Shown here: in pieces, positions 52,233 through 61,814 of the stretch | Position numbering within the stretch: position 1 is the stretch's first letter | How the letters are laid out: every line of letters starts with the position of its first letter | Assembly (NCBI RefSeq): GCF_000716715.1 | Contig: NZ_JNYJ01000002.1 | Location: 1-64,000 of the forward strand | DNA: 64,000 nucleotides | Direction: 5' to 3' | DNA from: Dactylosporangium aurantiacum | GTDB lineage: Bacteria > Actinomycetota > Actinomycetes > Mycobacteriales > Micromonosporaceae | Position numbers and translations under genes: made by a program | The notes under the pieces: model-generated | What the model was told of the DNA's origin: nothing | What the model saw: the letters and a program-made list of their open reading frames with translations, nothing else | Database searches by the model: none

Positions 52233-53101
52233 CGTTCTTCCTTCGGCCGGAGGACGGATACGACGATGATGCTGGCCACGGCCACGAGGGCGAGGAGGAA
52301 GGCGGTGGCGTAGGCGCCGCCCTTGTCGAAGTTGAGGTACTTCTCCTCGACCACGAGCGGTGCGGTGCGGGTGAGGCCCAGCACGTTGCCGGACACGATC
52401 TTCACGGCGCCGAACTCGCCGAGCGAGCGGGCGAGGCTCAGCACGACGCCGTAGATGATGCCCCACTTGATGGACGGCAGCGTGATCCGGACGAAGGTCT
52501 GCAGGGCGTTGGCGCCCAGGCTGCGGGCGGCCTGCTCCTGCTCGTCGCCGATCTCCTGCAGCACCGGCACGACCTCGCGGATGACCAGCGGCAGGGCGAC
52601 GAAGACGGTCGCCATGACCATGCCGGCCTCGGCGAAGATGATCTGCAGGCCCCAGCTCTCCAGGGTCGGGCCGAACCAGCCGTTGCGCCCGCCGTAGACG
52701 AGCACCAGCGACAGGCCCACGACCACCGGCGACACCGACAGCGGCATGTCCAGCAGCGCGTTGAGCAGCCGCTTGCCGGGGAAGCGGTACCGCACCAGCA
52801 GGATCGACACGAGGACGCTGAAGACGGTGTTGATGACCACCGAGATGATCGCGATCTCCACCGACAGGTGCAGGGCGTGCACGATGTCGGGGTCGGTGAG
52901 GATCGCCCGCAGGTCGTCGAAGCCCTTGCGGAAGGTGTTCTGGCCCACCAGGTACACCGGCCACGCGACCAGGAAGAACAGGTACGTGACGACGACGAGT
53001 CGGACCAGGTGGGTGACCGGGCCGCGGCGGCGGGTCCAGGCCTTGCCGGTGCGCCTGCGCGGCGCCGGTGCCGGCGCGGGTTCGGTGATGGTGTCAGCCA
53101 C
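52229..53101 (-). CDS. cysW: Sulfate ABC transporter permease CysW
   Basis: 290 residues with six membrane helices after a basic ~30-residue N terminus. The EAA loop reads '[23 protein letters not shown]', shown in family form as E-x-A-A-x-x-x-G. '[13 protein letters not shown]' is the CysW-type motif. It forms the sulfate channel with CysT. It overlaps cysT by 8 nt. Confidence 0.93.
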   Translation of the reverse strand: MADTITEPAPAPAPRRRTGKAWTRRRGPVTHLVRLVVVTYLFFLVAWPVYLVGQNTFRKGFDDLRAILTDPDIVHALHLSVEIAIISVVINTVFSVLVSILLVRYRFPGKRLLNALLDMPLSVSPVVVGLSLVLVYGGRNGWFGPTLESWGLQIIFAEAGMVMATVFVALPLVIREVVPVLQEIGDEQEQAARSLGANALQTFVRITLPSIKWGIIYGVVLSLARSLGEFGAVKIVSGNVLGLTRTAPLVVEEKYLNFDKGGAYATAFLLALVAVASIIVVSVLRPKEER

Positions 53102-53954
53102 GGCGCACCGTCCTTCGCTGGATCACGTCGAGGATGACGATGACGGCGAACGAGATCACCAGCAGCACGGTGGCGACGGCCGCCGCGTTCTCCAGGTGGT
53201 CGTTCTCGATGCTGCTGAAGATGCGCACGGAGGTGACCTCGGTGCGCATCGGCAGGTTGCCCGACAGCAGGACCAGCGAGCCGTACTCGCTGACGCCGCG
53301 GGCGAAGGACAGCGCGGCCCCGGCGGTGATCGCCGGGGTGAGGCTGGGCAGGATGACCCGCCGGAAGATGGTGAACCGGCTGGCGCCGAGCGAGGCGGCG
53401 GCCTCCTCGACGTCCTGGTCGATCTCGGCGAGCACCGGCTGCACCGTGCGCACGATGAACGGCAGCGTCACGAACAGGAACGCGACGAACACCGCGACCC
53501 TGGTGTTGGCGATGTCGACGCCGATGGGGCTGGCCGGGCCGTACAGCGACAGCAGCACCAGGCCCGCGACGATCGTCGGCAGCGCGAACGGGATGTCGAC
53601 GAGCACCTCCAGCACGCGCTTGCCGAAGAACCGGTCCCGGACCAGCACCCACGCGATGAGCGTGCCCATCACCACGTTGACCAGCGTCACCCCGATCGAG
53701 GTGAAGATGGTGAGCTCGATCGAGGCGAGGGTCTGCTCGGCGGTGATCGCGTCCCAGAAGCCGCCCCAGCCCTCCGAGCCGGCGACGGCGACGACCGCGG
53801 CGAGCGGGATGAGCACCAGCAGGCTGAACCACAGCATCGCGACCCCGAGCCCGAGGCCGGAGACGCGGGTGAGGGGCTGACCGGCCGGAGCCGGCCGGCG
53901 GTTGCCCGCCGGCCGGCTCTGGTCGACGTCAGGCGTCGAGGTCGCGGTGGTCAC
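53094..53954 (-). CDS. cysT: Sulfate ABC transporter permease CysT
   Basis: 286 residues from GTG 53954, which overlaps the sbp stop (GTGA). Six helices, EAA loop 'DVEEAAASLGASRFTIFRR' and 'GVSEYGSLVLLSGN', the CysT/CysU signature. The N-terminal ~35 residues are Pro/Ala/Arg-rich and cytoplasmic. Confidence 0.93.
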   Translation of the reverse strand: MTTATSTPDVDQSRPAGNRRPAPAGQPLTRVSGLGLGVAMLWFSLLVLIPLAAVVAVAGSEGWGGFWDAITAEQTLASIELTIFTSIGVTLVNVVMGTLIAWVLVRDRFFGKRVLEVLVDIPFALPTIVAGLVLLSLYGPASPIGVDIANTRVAVFVAFLFVTLPFIVRTVQPVLAEIDQDVEEAAASLGASRFTIFRRVILPSLTPAITAGAALSFARGVSEYGSLVLLSGNLPMRTEVTSVRIFSSIENDHLENAAAVATVLLVISFAVIVILDVIQRRTVRRG

Positions 53955-54988
53955 TTGGCTTTGCCCGACGCGGCGATGATCTTGACGATCAGGCCCTCTT
54001 TCTCGTCGAAGTACTTCTTCGACAGCTTCGACCAGCTCTCGAAGTCCTTGTCGACGGTGAGCAGCTTCTTCGGGGTCGGGAAGGGGTCGTTCGGGTCGAT
54101 GGCGCCCTCGACACCCTTGGCGTCGACGCCGGAGATGACCGGCCGGAAGCCCTTGAGCACGAACTGGCGCTGACCGGCGGGGCTCAGCACGAAGTCGAGC
54201 CACTCCTTCGCCTTCGGGTTGGCGTTGGTGAGGATCGCGCCCGGGTTCTCGATGAGGATCGTGGTGTCGGGGTAGACCCAGTCGAGCTTCTCGCCGCTCT
54301 GCCGGGCCAGGATGGCCTCGTTCTCGTAGGCGAGCAGCACGTCGCCGGTGCCGCCGAGGAAGGCGGTGGTGGCGTCGCGGCCGCTGCCGGGCAGCGCGAC
54401 GACGTTGGCGAAGAGCTTGGTGAGGAACTCGCCGGCCTGCGCGTCGGTGCCGCCGTTGGCGGTGACGTGACCCCACGCCGCCAGGGCGTTCCAGCGGGCC
54501 GCGCCGGAGGAGGCCGGGTTCGGCGTGACGATGCCGATGCCGGGCTTGACCAGGTCGTCCCAGCCGTTGATGTGCTTCGGGTTGCCCGGGCGGACCGCGA
54601 GGACCACGACCGAGGAGGAGACGATGCCCTTGGTCGGGCCCTGGTTCCAGGTCGGGTCGACCAGCTTGGCGTCGACCAGGCGGGTCACGTCGCTGGAGAC
54701 CGAGAAGTGCACGTAGTCGGCCTTGAGGCCGGCCACGACCGCGCGGCTCTGGTCGCCGGAGGCGCCGTAGGAGGTCTGGAACTTGACGCCCTTGCCCGCC
54801 GGGGTCTTGTTCCACTCCGCGGCGATCGCCTTGTTCGCGGCCTCAGGCACCGCGAAGCCGACGATGTTGAGCGTGGTGGACTCGCCACCGGTGCCGGCGT
54901 CGGCCTTCCTGGTGGTCCCCGCGCACGCCGACAGCAGTAAGCCGGCGGCGAGCATGAGCGTGGCAGTCGCTCTGATCGGGTGCTTCAT
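53951..54988 (-). CDS. sbp: Sulfate-binding lipoprotein
   Basis: 345 residues. A lipoprotein signal peptide ends in L-L-S-A-C at Cys22. Family motifs include 'SYGASGDQSRAVVAGLKADYV' (conserved S-Y-G-A-S-G-D-Q-S-R) and 'NPKHINGWDDLVKPGIGIVTPNPASSGAARW' (conserved NPK.I..WDDL and P.PK.SG.AR), which bind the sulfate oxyanion. AGGAGG lies upstream of ATG 54988. It follows rrf2 after 30 bp. Confidence 0.93.
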   Translation of the reverse strand: MKHPIRATATLMLAAGLLLSACAGTTRKADAGTGGESTTLNIVGFAVPEAANKAIAAEWNKTPAGKGVKFQTSYGASGDQSRAVVAGLKADYVHFSVSSDVTRLVDAKLVDPTWNQGPTKGIVSSSVVVLAVRPGNPKHINGWDDLVKPGIGIVTPNPASSGAARWNALAAWGHVTANGGTDAQAGEFLTKLFANVVALPGSGRDATTAFLGGTGDVLLAYENEAILARQSGEKLDWVYPDTTILIENPGAILTNANPKAKEWLDFVLSPAGQRQFVLKGFRPVISGVDAKGVEGAIDPNDPFPTPKKLLTVDKDFESWSKLSKKYFDEKEGLIVKIIAASGKAK

Positions 54989-55018
54989 GGGGAACCTGTC
55001 CTCCTGGGTAGGCGGTGC

Positions 55019-55471
55019 TCATATGGGGGTCGTGCGGTGCCGTACGTGTTCCTCGGTGCGTTCCTCGGTGCGGTCCTCGGCCAGCAGGTCGGCGAGGGTG
55101 GCCTGGTCGACGATCGCGTTGACCGCGGTGTCGACCGACAGCCAGACCCTGCGCAGCCCGCGGCCGACCCCGTCGTAGGTGGCCTGGCCGGTGGGCAGGC
55201 CACGCACCGTGGTCAGCGCCCCGTTCATGGCGCGGAGGATCTCGCCGACCGTGATGGCCGACGCCGGCCGGGCCAGGCCGTAGCCCCGCTCGGTGCCGCG
55301 GTGGCTGAGCACGAGCCCGACGCGGCGCAGTTCGAGCAGGACCGTCTGCAGCGAGCCGATGGACATCTGCTCGTGCTGGGCCAGCTGTGCCGCCGTGACG
55401 CGGCCCGGGTCGGCCGCGGCGATGGCGAGCATGGCTCTGATCGCGTAGTCGGCGCGGACGGAGATGTGCAC
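55019..55471 (-). CDS. Rrf2-family regulator of the sulfate operon (CymR-like, no Fe-S cysteines)
   Basis: 150 residues from GTG 55471. The winged helix is 'ADYAIRAMLAIAA' through 'SIGSLQTVLLELRRVGLV' (residues ~5-60). Rrf2 proteins that carry an Fe-S cluster have three cysteines near residue 90-110; here there are none, so it resembles the CymR group that senses cysteine metabolism through a partner enzyme. It is first in the operon with sbp-cysTWA. The C terminus is a charged 'EDRTEERTEEHVRHR' tail. Confidence 0.87.
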   Translation of the reverse strand: MHISVRADYAIRAMLAIAAADPGRVTAAQLAQHEQMSIGSLQTVLLELRRVGLVLSHRGTERGYGLARPASAITVGEILRAMNGALTTVRGLPTGQATYDGVGRGLRRVWLSVDTAVNAIVDQATLADLLAEDRTEERTEEHVRHRTTPI

Positions 55472-55574
55472 GTCGCTGTGCTCCGATCAGCTCGCCTGTG
55501 GTCGGCGACAACACCTGTGCACGCTGCCTGTCTCCGTTCCGGCTCGAGCGGCAATCCCTAGCTTTCCTATCTTT

Positions 55575-55595
55575 CCTACTTCTCTAGTTAGTAGG
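55575..55595. promoter_or_regulatory. Candidate Rrf2 operator in the AT-rich promoter of the sulfate operon
   Basis: CCTACT-N9-AGTAGG, flanked by TTC and (TA)GGAA, lies about 105 bp upstream of the rrf2 start. It is in the most AT-rich stretch of the region, which probably also holds the -35 and -10 elements. Confidence 0.45.
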
Positions 55596-55717
55596 TAGGA
55601 ATAGAATAGTTGCGCGACGCGGGCTGTCAAGGTTGCGGGGCGCAGTCGATCCGTGTGGGTTGCGTTACATCGGTCGATCGGATCGCTGAACCGCCGGGAC
55701 GGCGGCACCCGCGAGGG

Positions 55718-57517
55718 TCAGGCCCGCGCCGCCCGCTCCCACACCGCGCGCAGCAGCACGGGGTCGATGACCAGGCGTTCGGCGCCGGCCAGCAGCCGGA
55801 TCACGGCGGTCGCGACGTCCGGGGCGACGACCACCGTCAGGCTGGTCGAGTCGAACTGGGCCGGCGCGAGACGGATCCCGTCGGACCGGGTGCCGTCCGT
55901 GGTGAGCACCACGACACAGCCGGCGCTCACGCCGGCCGCGCCCCAGCCGACGCCGTCGACCCGGCGGGCGAGCTCGCGCAGCCTCGTGTCGACGGAGGTG
56001 TTGGGGCGGCCGTCGGCGAACACCCGGCAGGGGTGCCCGCCGGCCGGGTCGAGGTCGTACGAGCCGGGGCGCGCGCCGTCCAGCACCGTCACGAGCACCA
56101 CGCTGCGGTCGCACACCACCGCGTGCCGCACCAGCCCGTCCCGCCACGGCATGGCCCGGGCCGCCGGCAGCGCGCCCAGCACGTCGTCCAGCCACGGCGG
56201 CGGGTCGGCGCCGTCCAGCCAGTACCGGCCGGCGGAGGACTCGAACAGCTGCCGGCGCTCCTCGTTCGCCCGGGCGACCTCCGCCTGGGCGAGGTCCTGC
56301 CGCACGTACCGCTCGATCTCGTGGATCGCGGTGACCTGGCCGCCGAACGCGACCAGCACGAGCGCCAGCATCCCGAGGTTGACGAACGGGTGCTCGCCCA
56401 GGCGCGCCGCGTAGGTCACGACCGGCACCGCGTAACAGGCCAGCGACGCCGCCGCGGCGGGCCCGGCCAGCCGCCGGGCGTGCAGCGCCGCCCGCAGCGC
56501 CACGGCCGCGCCGATCGGCACCGCGACCAGCAGCGCGCCGGCCCACCAGACCCAGTCGAGCAGGGTCAGCAGCCCCAGCGCGCCGAGCAGCGCGGCCAGC
56601 CCCACGCCGATGTTGCGGCCGAGGTCCGGGTCGGCGACCGGGGTCTCCAGCAGTCGCGGGTGGACCCGGGCCGGGGCCGCGGGCCGCTCCGGCATGACCC
56701 TGGTGGCGGCCGGCGGCGCCGCGGCGAACGCGCCGGTCTCCCGCGCCGTCGCCTGCAGCAGGTCCTCGCGCAGCCGGCGGGCCGACTCCGGTCGCTGCGC
56801 CGGGTCCGGCGACAGCGCCCGGCACAGCACGGCGGCGAGCGGCTCCGGCACCGTGGGCAGCTGCGCGGCCGGCGCGAGCGCCGACGGCGGCTCGCCGAGC
56901 AGCAGCGTGTGCAGGGTGGCGCCGAGCGAGTACAGGTCCGACGCGACGCTGTCGGCGTGCCCGGCGTGGATCTCCGGCGCCATGTAGCCGCGCGTGCCGA
57001 TCCTGGCCGTCGCGGTGTACGCGCCGTCGGTCCGCCAGATCGCGGAGATGCCGAAGTCGGTCAGCACCGCGCTGCCGTCGTCGGCGAGCAGGATGTTGCT
57101 GGGCTTGATGTCGCGGTGCAGGATGCGCGTCGGTGCCTCGTGCGCGTACATGAGCGCCTCGGCCACCTGCGCGCCGATGCGCAGCACGTCGGCGACCGGC
57201 AGCGTCCGCCCGTCGGCCAGCCGGTCGGCGACCGAGGCGGCGTACAGGTCCATGACCACGTACCCGGCGCCGTCGGCGGTGAGGTCCGCCTCCAGCAGCC
57301 GCACCACGTGCGGCCGGCCGCGCAGCGCCCGCAACGCCTCGACCTCACGCAGGAAGCGCCGCTGGTCGGCGTCGTCGAGGTCCTGCTTGTACACCTTGAT
57401 CGCGACGGGGGAGCCGTCCATCGTCGCCTTGTGCGCCCGGAACACGTGGGCCTGGCCACCGCGCGCGCTGATCAGCGTGAGGTCGCGGTAACCACGGATC
57501 CGCGGCGCAGTGACCAC
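55718..57517 (-). CDS. Membrane Ser/Thr protein kinase with a C-terminal extension of unknown type
   Basis: 599 residues. Kinase domain ~1-270: Lys41 in 'VAIKVYK', 'HRDIKPSN' with catalytic Asp136, 'DFG' at 154-156 and 'YMAPE' at 178-182, so it should be active. The glycine loop is degenerate ('SARGGQAHVF', lacking the first Gly). A Pro/Ala linker precedes four hydrophobic helices (~305-420) and a C-terminal domain (~440-599) that I do not recognise firmly; it has some look of NERD-like regions. There are no PASTA repeats. Monocistronic. Confidence 0.85.
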   Translation of the reverse strand: MVTAPRIRGYRDLTLISARGGQAHVFRAHKATMDGSPVAIKVYKQDLDDADQRRFLREVEALRALRGRPHVVRLLEADLTADGAGYVVMDLYAASVADRLADGRTLPVADVLRIGAQVAEALMYAHEAPTRILHRDIKPSNILLADDGSAVLTDFGISAIWRTDGAYTATARIGTRGYMAPEIHAGHADSVASDLYSLGATLHTLLLGEPPSALAPAAQLPTVPEPLAAVLCRALSPDPAQRPESARRLREDLLQATARETGAFAAAPPAATRVMPERPAAPARVHPRLLETPVADPDLGRNIGVGLAALLGALGLLTLLDWVWWAGALLVAVPIGAAVALRAALHARRLAGPAAAASLACYAVPVVTYAARLGEHPFVNLGMLALVLVAFGGQVTAIHEIERYVRQDLAQAEVARANEERRQLFESSAGRYWLDGADPPPWLDDVLGALPAARAMPWRDGLVRHAVVCDRSVVLVTVLDGARPGSYDLDPAGGHPCRVFADGRPNTSVDTRLRELARRVDGVGWGAAGVSAGCVVVLTTDGTRSDGIRLAPAQFDSTSLTVVVAPDVATAVIRLLAGAERLVIDPVLLRAVWERAARA

Positions 57518-57780
57518 GAGGCCTCCAGGCTGGCAGGGCTGCGGCGATTCTAGCCGCCGGGGGCCGCCCGCCCGGCCGTCGCGGCGGTCGCTCTCACCCG
57601 TTCTGCCACCCCCGCACCGTTTGGCGCGGACGGTCCGGATGGGTCCGGACGCGAGGCGCTGTTCATCTGCCGCATGTCCGGCGCAGGCCTTTCTTGACGC
57701 GGCGATTCATGCGACCGGAAAAGGCTCACGATTTCGCAATGTCCCCGATCTGAGAATCAAACGCACACCCGCGGTATGCA

Positions 57781-57802
57781 GATTCATTCGTCGTTCATTG
57801 AC
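57781..57802 (+). promoter_or_regulatory. PHO-box-like direct repeat upstream of the phosphate operon
   Basis: Two 11-bp units, GATTCATTCGT and CGTTCATTGAC, share TTCATT at an exact 11-bp spacing, the arrangement bound by actinobacterial PhoP. They lie about 80 bp before the binding-protein gene. The 363-bp gap (57518-57880) is lower in GC than its surroundings and otherwise holds only single GTTCAT or ATTCAT strings. Confidence 0.5.
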
Positions 57803-57880
57803 GCAGCACTCGGCGGTGGTCCTGCACTGCGAAGGTCCCACTCGCATTCAACTTCGAGTGCAGGGCGGAAAGGTCATGGA

Positions 57881-58933
57881 ATGCGACACATCAGTAAGGT
57901 CGGGCTGGGGGTGGCGGGGGTAGCGGTGCTCCTGTTCTCCCAGGCCACCGCCGCTCACGCGGATGTCGCGGCACAGGGCAACGACATCGTCGGCATCGGG
58001 TCCGACACCATCCAGTACGCCGCCGACTTCCTGGCCGACGGCGACTACCAGGGCAACCCGGGTTTCAACGCCGCGGGCGGCCGGGTGTTCAACTTCGACG
58101 CGACCGGTGACGCCAGTGGCAAGCTCACGGCGGGTGCCACCGTCGTGCTGCGCGGCGGCAACTTCCCGGTCACCCGGCCGAACGGCTCCGGCGGTGGTCT
58201 GACGTATCTCACGCAGACCGACACCGGCGCGGTGCACAAGGTGCAGTTCGTGCGCAGCTCCCGCAAGCCCACCAAGGCCGAGGACGACCGCGCGGTCGCC
58301 AACGGCTGGGGCGGCCTGCGCTGCTACCAGCTCGGCCTCGACGGTCTGAAGATCGCCGTGTCCAAGACGGTCGCCTCGAACGCCGGCACCGCCGGCATCA
58401 GCACCGCCGACCTCAAGAAGATCTACAGCAGCCCGCCGCAGATCACCACCTGGGGTCAGGTCACCGGGTACAACGGGCCGAACCCGGGCGCCACGATCGT
58501 GCCGATCCTGCCGCCCGCGACCTCCGGCACCGAGCAGTTCTTCATCGCCCAGATCGGCCTGACCGAGGCTCAGCTGCGCACCACCGCTGAGGGCCTGGTC
58601 CGGGCCGAGGAGCACGACGCGTCGGTCATCCAGAGCAACGCGAACGCCATCGCGCCGTTCTCGACCGCCCGGCTGGTCATGATCCACAACGGGTACTTCA
58701 ACGCCGGCGCCGCGCAGGACCCGATCACGCTGCTGTCCGGCGGCTCGGCGTTCGACGTGACCCGCCCGGTGTACTTCATCGTCCGCAACAGCGAGATCAA
58801 CACCTCCTGGAACAAGGCGCTGTTCGCGCCGAACGGGTTCCTGTCGCAGTCCTTCCTCGCGCAGCCCCTGATCGAGGACTCGGCCGGTTTCACGTACCAG
58901 TACGCCGACGCGGGCCTGTGCCACACCGCGTAA
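57881..58933 (+). CDS. Secreted PstS-like substrate-binding protein
   Basis: 350 residues with a type I signal peptide ending at 'ATAAHAD' (residue ~27); there is no lipobox, so it is released or held by partners. The fold is that of phosphate-binding PBP-like proteins: 'GIGSDTIQYAADFL' near residue 37, 'TTWGQVTGYNGPNPGATI' near 187 and 'SGTEQFF' near 212 correspond to PstS segments. Cys near 148 and near the end may pair. First gene of the cluster that ends in pstB and pstC. Binding of phosphate is inference from family and context. Confidence 0.78.
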   Translation: MRHISKVGLGVAGVAVLLFSQATAAHADVAAQGNDIVGIGSDTIQYAADFLADGDYQGNPGFNAAGGRVFNFDATGDASGKLTAGATVVLRGGNFPVTRPNGSGGGLTYLTQTDTGAVHKVQFVRSSRKPTKAEDDRAVANGWGGLRCYQLGLDGLKIAVSKTVASNAGTAGISTADLKKIYSSPPQITTWGQVTGYNGPNPGATIVPILPPATSGTEQFFIAQIGLTEAQLRTTAEGLVRAEEHDASVIQSNANAIAPFSTARLVMIHNGYFNAGAAQDPITLLSGGSAFDVTRPVYFIVRNSEINTSWNKALFAPNGFLSQSFLAQPLIEDSAGFTYQYADAGLCHTA

Positions 58934-58973
58934 CCGCGGTCCCGCACACCATTCCTTCGAAACGGAGTCCCAG

Positions 58974-60692
58974 TTGAAGATTCGCTCAAGGTCCCTGACG
59001 GTCGGGGCGGCAGCCCTGGCGGTCGTGGCCAGCGTTCTGGTGGGGGGAGGTGTCGCCCACGCGGCGGTGACCCCGGGCTTCGAGCCCGACCCCAACGCGA
59101 TCGGCGGCATCACCCTGTACAACGCCAGCGGCGCCGTCATCACCGGCGGCAACCTCAGCGACAGCCCGATGGTGGCGTTCGCTGCGGCCAGCGGCGCGGG
59201 CCGGGCCGGGGACACGAGGGCCTTCCTCCGGGTAGCCACCCCGAAGGCGGCCACGCCGACCGACCAGTTCGAGTCGGCGGTCGTCACCAACACCAGCAAC
59301 TTCCCGAACCCCACCGCGCCGGCGCCGCTCAACGCCCTGACGACCCCGCTCGTCAGCGCCACGGCCGGCACCTCCCTGGGCGCGTACATCGCGAGCAAGC
59401 CCAACACCGAGACGGCCGCGAACCTGGCGAACATCTACCAGCTCCGCCTGATCACGACCGCCGCGGGCCAGTCCCCCGACGTGAACTACTTCCGCGTGGA
59501 CGTCCAGGTCGACACCACCGCCGGCACGTGGACGGTCGTCCACCCGGCGTCGGCGACGGCCACCACCACCACGCTGTCCGCGAACCCGGCCGGCCCGGTC
59601 GGCAGCGGCACCGCGGTCACCCTGACCGCGCACGTCACCCCGGCCAACACCGCCGGTTCGGTGCACTTCTTCGACGGTGCGACGGACCTCGGTGCCGGCA
59701 CGTACAACCCGGCCACGGGCAACGCGACCATCAGCGTCACGCCGTCGGTCGGCAGTCACTCGCTCACCGCGCAGTTCACGCCGAGTGACACCTCCGCCTT
59801 CTCCGGCTCCACCTCCACGGCGCTGCCCTTCACCGTGAACGCCCCGGGCACGCCGACCACCACCACGCTGTCCGCGACCCCGCCCAGCGGGACCGCGGCC
59901 GGCTCCGGCGGCACCCTCGACGTGACGCTCTCGGCGAGCGTGGCCCCGGCCGGCACCGCCGGCTCGGTCCGCTTCTTCGACGGCGCCACGGACCTGGGCA
60001 CGGGCACCTACGACGCCGCCACCGGTGTGGCGACGCTCGTGAAGGCCCTGGCGACGGGCAACCACCTGCTCATCGCGACGTTCACGCCGAGCGTCGGCGG
60101 CTTCCAGTCGTCGTCCTCGTCGATCCTGAACTACGCGGTGGTCGGTGCGAACTCGGCGGCCGTGCCGCTCGACGCGCAGAACGACACCGACCCGTTCGCC
60201 GGTGCGCTGGTGCTCCAGGTCGCGGCGGGCACCGCCGTGCACCTGACGCAGGTGCCGGTGAACGACCCGAACGGCCACCCGGCGCAGGCGACCGACCCGA
60301 CGGGTCACCGGCACGCCTGGGTGTTCACGGGCAACTTGACCGGTGTCTCGGTCAACGACACCCGGCCCACCCAGGACGGCTGGACGCTCAACGGCCAGGC
60401 CGCGGACTTCCGCAACGGCCAGACCGTGGTGCCGGCGGCCAACCTCGGCTGGGTCCCGGCGACCAGCGGCGGCGACGCCGAGGGCACGGTGGCCGCCGGC
60501 GTGGCGGTCGACTCGAAGCTCAAGACGGCCACCAGCAACGGTCTGCAGACGAGCAGCCAGTTCGCCAAGGCCGCCCCGGGCAACGGGCTCGGCACGAAGA
60601 ACCTCAGCTCCGCCCTGGAGCTGCGGATTCCGGACACGTCGCCGACGGGTCTGTACACCAGCACCCTCACGCTGACCCTGGTCAGCCCCTGA
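58974..60692 (+). CDS. Secreted surface protein with Ig-like repeats
   Basis: 572 residues from TTG 58974, with ACGGAG upstream, and a signal peptide ending 'AHAAV'. The N-terminal ~150 residues form a domain that also occurs in the LPXTG protein two genes downstream ('GGITLYNASG', 'YQLRL', 'GTWTVV'). Two Ig-like repeats follow (~195-290 and ~295-395), each with 'AGSV(H/R)FFDGATDLG.GTY' and 'FTPS'. The last ~170 residues are a separate beta-rich domain. No anchor motif or membrane helix is seen, so it is probably held by other proteins. Confidence 0.8.
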   Translation: MKIRSRSLTVGAAALAVVASVLVGGGVAHAAVTPGFEPDPNAIGGITLYNASGAVITGGNLSDSPMVAFAAASGAGRAGDTRAFLRVATPKAATPTDQFESAVVTNTSNFPNPTAPAPLNALTTPLVSATAGTSLGAYIASKPNTETAANLANIYQLRLITTAAGQSPDVNYFRVDVQVDTTAGTWTVVHPASATATTTTLSANPAGPVGSGTAVTLTAHVTPANTAGSVHFFDGATDLGAGTYNPATGNATISVTPSVGSHSLTAQFTPSDTSAFSGSTSTALPFTVNAPGTPTTTTLSATPPSGTAAGSGGTLDVTLSASVAPAGTAGSVRFFDGATDLGTGTYDAATGVATLVKALATGNHLLIATFTPSVGGFQSSSSSILNYAVVGANSAAVPLDAQNDTDPFAGALVLQVAAGTAVHLTQVPVNDPNGHPAQATDPTGHRHAWVFTGNLTGVSVNDTRPTQDGWTLNGQAADFRNGQTVVPAANLGWVPATSGGDAEGTVAAGVAVDSKLKTATSNGLQTSSQFAKAAPGNGLGTKNLSSALELRIPDTSPTGLYTSTLTLTLVSP

Positions 60693-60782
60693 CGGTGCCC
60701 TGAGCAAACCGCCAGGTCGGCCCGGGCTGCCCCGGGCCGGCCTGTGCCAACTGTCGCACCACCGACGGACGGGAAACCTGCA

Positions 60783-61814
60783 ATGAGACGCCTTTTCGCA
60801 CTGGTCGCGGCGCTTGCCGCCGCCGCGGTGCTGACCCCCGCGGCCGCGCACGCCGAGCCCGCCGACGACGGCAACCGCGCCTGGTCGCTGCGGCCCGGCA
60901 CACCGGACGGCAAGCCGGACAAGCGCACCCACTACACGCTGCAGGGTGTCCCCGGCGCGGCGGTGGAGGAGCAGGTTCTCGTCACCAACAGCAGCAAGGT
61001 CTCCGCATCGTTCGTCATCTACGGCACCGACGCGTTCAACACCGCGACCGGCGCCTTCGACCTGCTGCCCGCCGCGCAGAAGCCCACCGACATCGGCACC
61101 TGGATGCAGTTCCCCGCCTCGACGGTCACCATCGACGCCGGCGCCACCGTCGCCGTGCCGTTCAAGGTCATCGTGCCCGCGAACGCGACCCCCGGCGACC
61201 ACGCCGGCGGGGTCGTGGTGTCCCTGGCCACCGGCACCGACGTCAAGGTCGACACCCGGGTCGCGGTCCGGGTGTACCTCAGGATCGCCGGGCTGCTGCG
61301 TCCGGTCCTCGCCGCGACGAAGGTCGAGGCCGACTACACCGGGGTCGGCAACCCCTTCGGCTCCGGCAGCGTCAGCGTGTCGTACACGACGGAGAACACC
61401 GGCAACATCCGCCTGCGGAGCCACCCGAAGCTGGTCGTCACCTCCGCCCTGACCGGCATCACCCTCGCCGAGCGGCGGCTGCCCGACCTGCCGGAGCTGC
61501 TGCCCGGCCAGCGGGTGCCGCACCAGACCGAGATCGGCGGGGTGTTCCCGGCCGGACCGCTGACCGTGCGCGTCGAGCTGGTGCCGTTCGGCGACCCCGA
61601 GCAGCCCGTCGGCCAGGCCGTGCCGAAGACCGAGGGGCACACCACCATCTGGGCCTGGCCGTGGCTGCTGCTCCTCGCGCTGCTCATCCTCGGCACCGGC
61701 GCCGGCTTCGGAGTCCGCCGCCGGCTGCTGCGCCGCCGCCTGGCCCGCGCCGAGGCCGCCGCCCTGGAGCGCCGCCGCGCCCGCAAGGCGGCGAAGGCCG
61801 GGGCGGCGGCATGA
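60783..61814 (+). CDS. WxL-interacting / DUF916-type surface protein with C-terminal membrane anchor
   Basis: 343 residues. Signal peptide ending 'AHAEP', then two beta-sandwich halves (~30-290) that follow the peptidoglycan- and protein-binding layout of DUF916/WxL-interacting proteins ('FVIYGTDAFNTATGAFDLLP', 'PGDHAGGVVVSLATG', 'TENTGNIRLR'). One transmembrane helix (~285-305) and a basic Arg/Ala-rich cytoplasmic tail follow. Its ATGA overlap with the next gene shows tight coupling. It likely ties the cluster's surface proteins to the cell. Confidence 0.78.
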   Translation: MRRLFALVAALAAAAVLTPAAAHAEPADDGNRAWSLRPGTPDGKPDKRTHYTLQGVPGAAVEEQVLVTNSSKVSASFVIYGTDAFNTATGAFDLLPAAQKPTDIGTWMQFPASTVTIDAGATVAVPFKVIVPANATPGDHAGGVVVSLATGTDVKVDTRVAVRVYLRIAGLLRPVLAATKVEADYTGVGNPFGSGSVSVSYTTENTGNIRLRSHPKLVVTSALTGITLAERRLPDLPELLPGQRVPHQTEIGGVFPAGPLTVRVELVPFGDPEQPVGQAVPKTEGHTTIWAWPWLLLLALLILGTGAGFGVRRRLLRRRLARAEAAALERRRARKAAKAGAAA

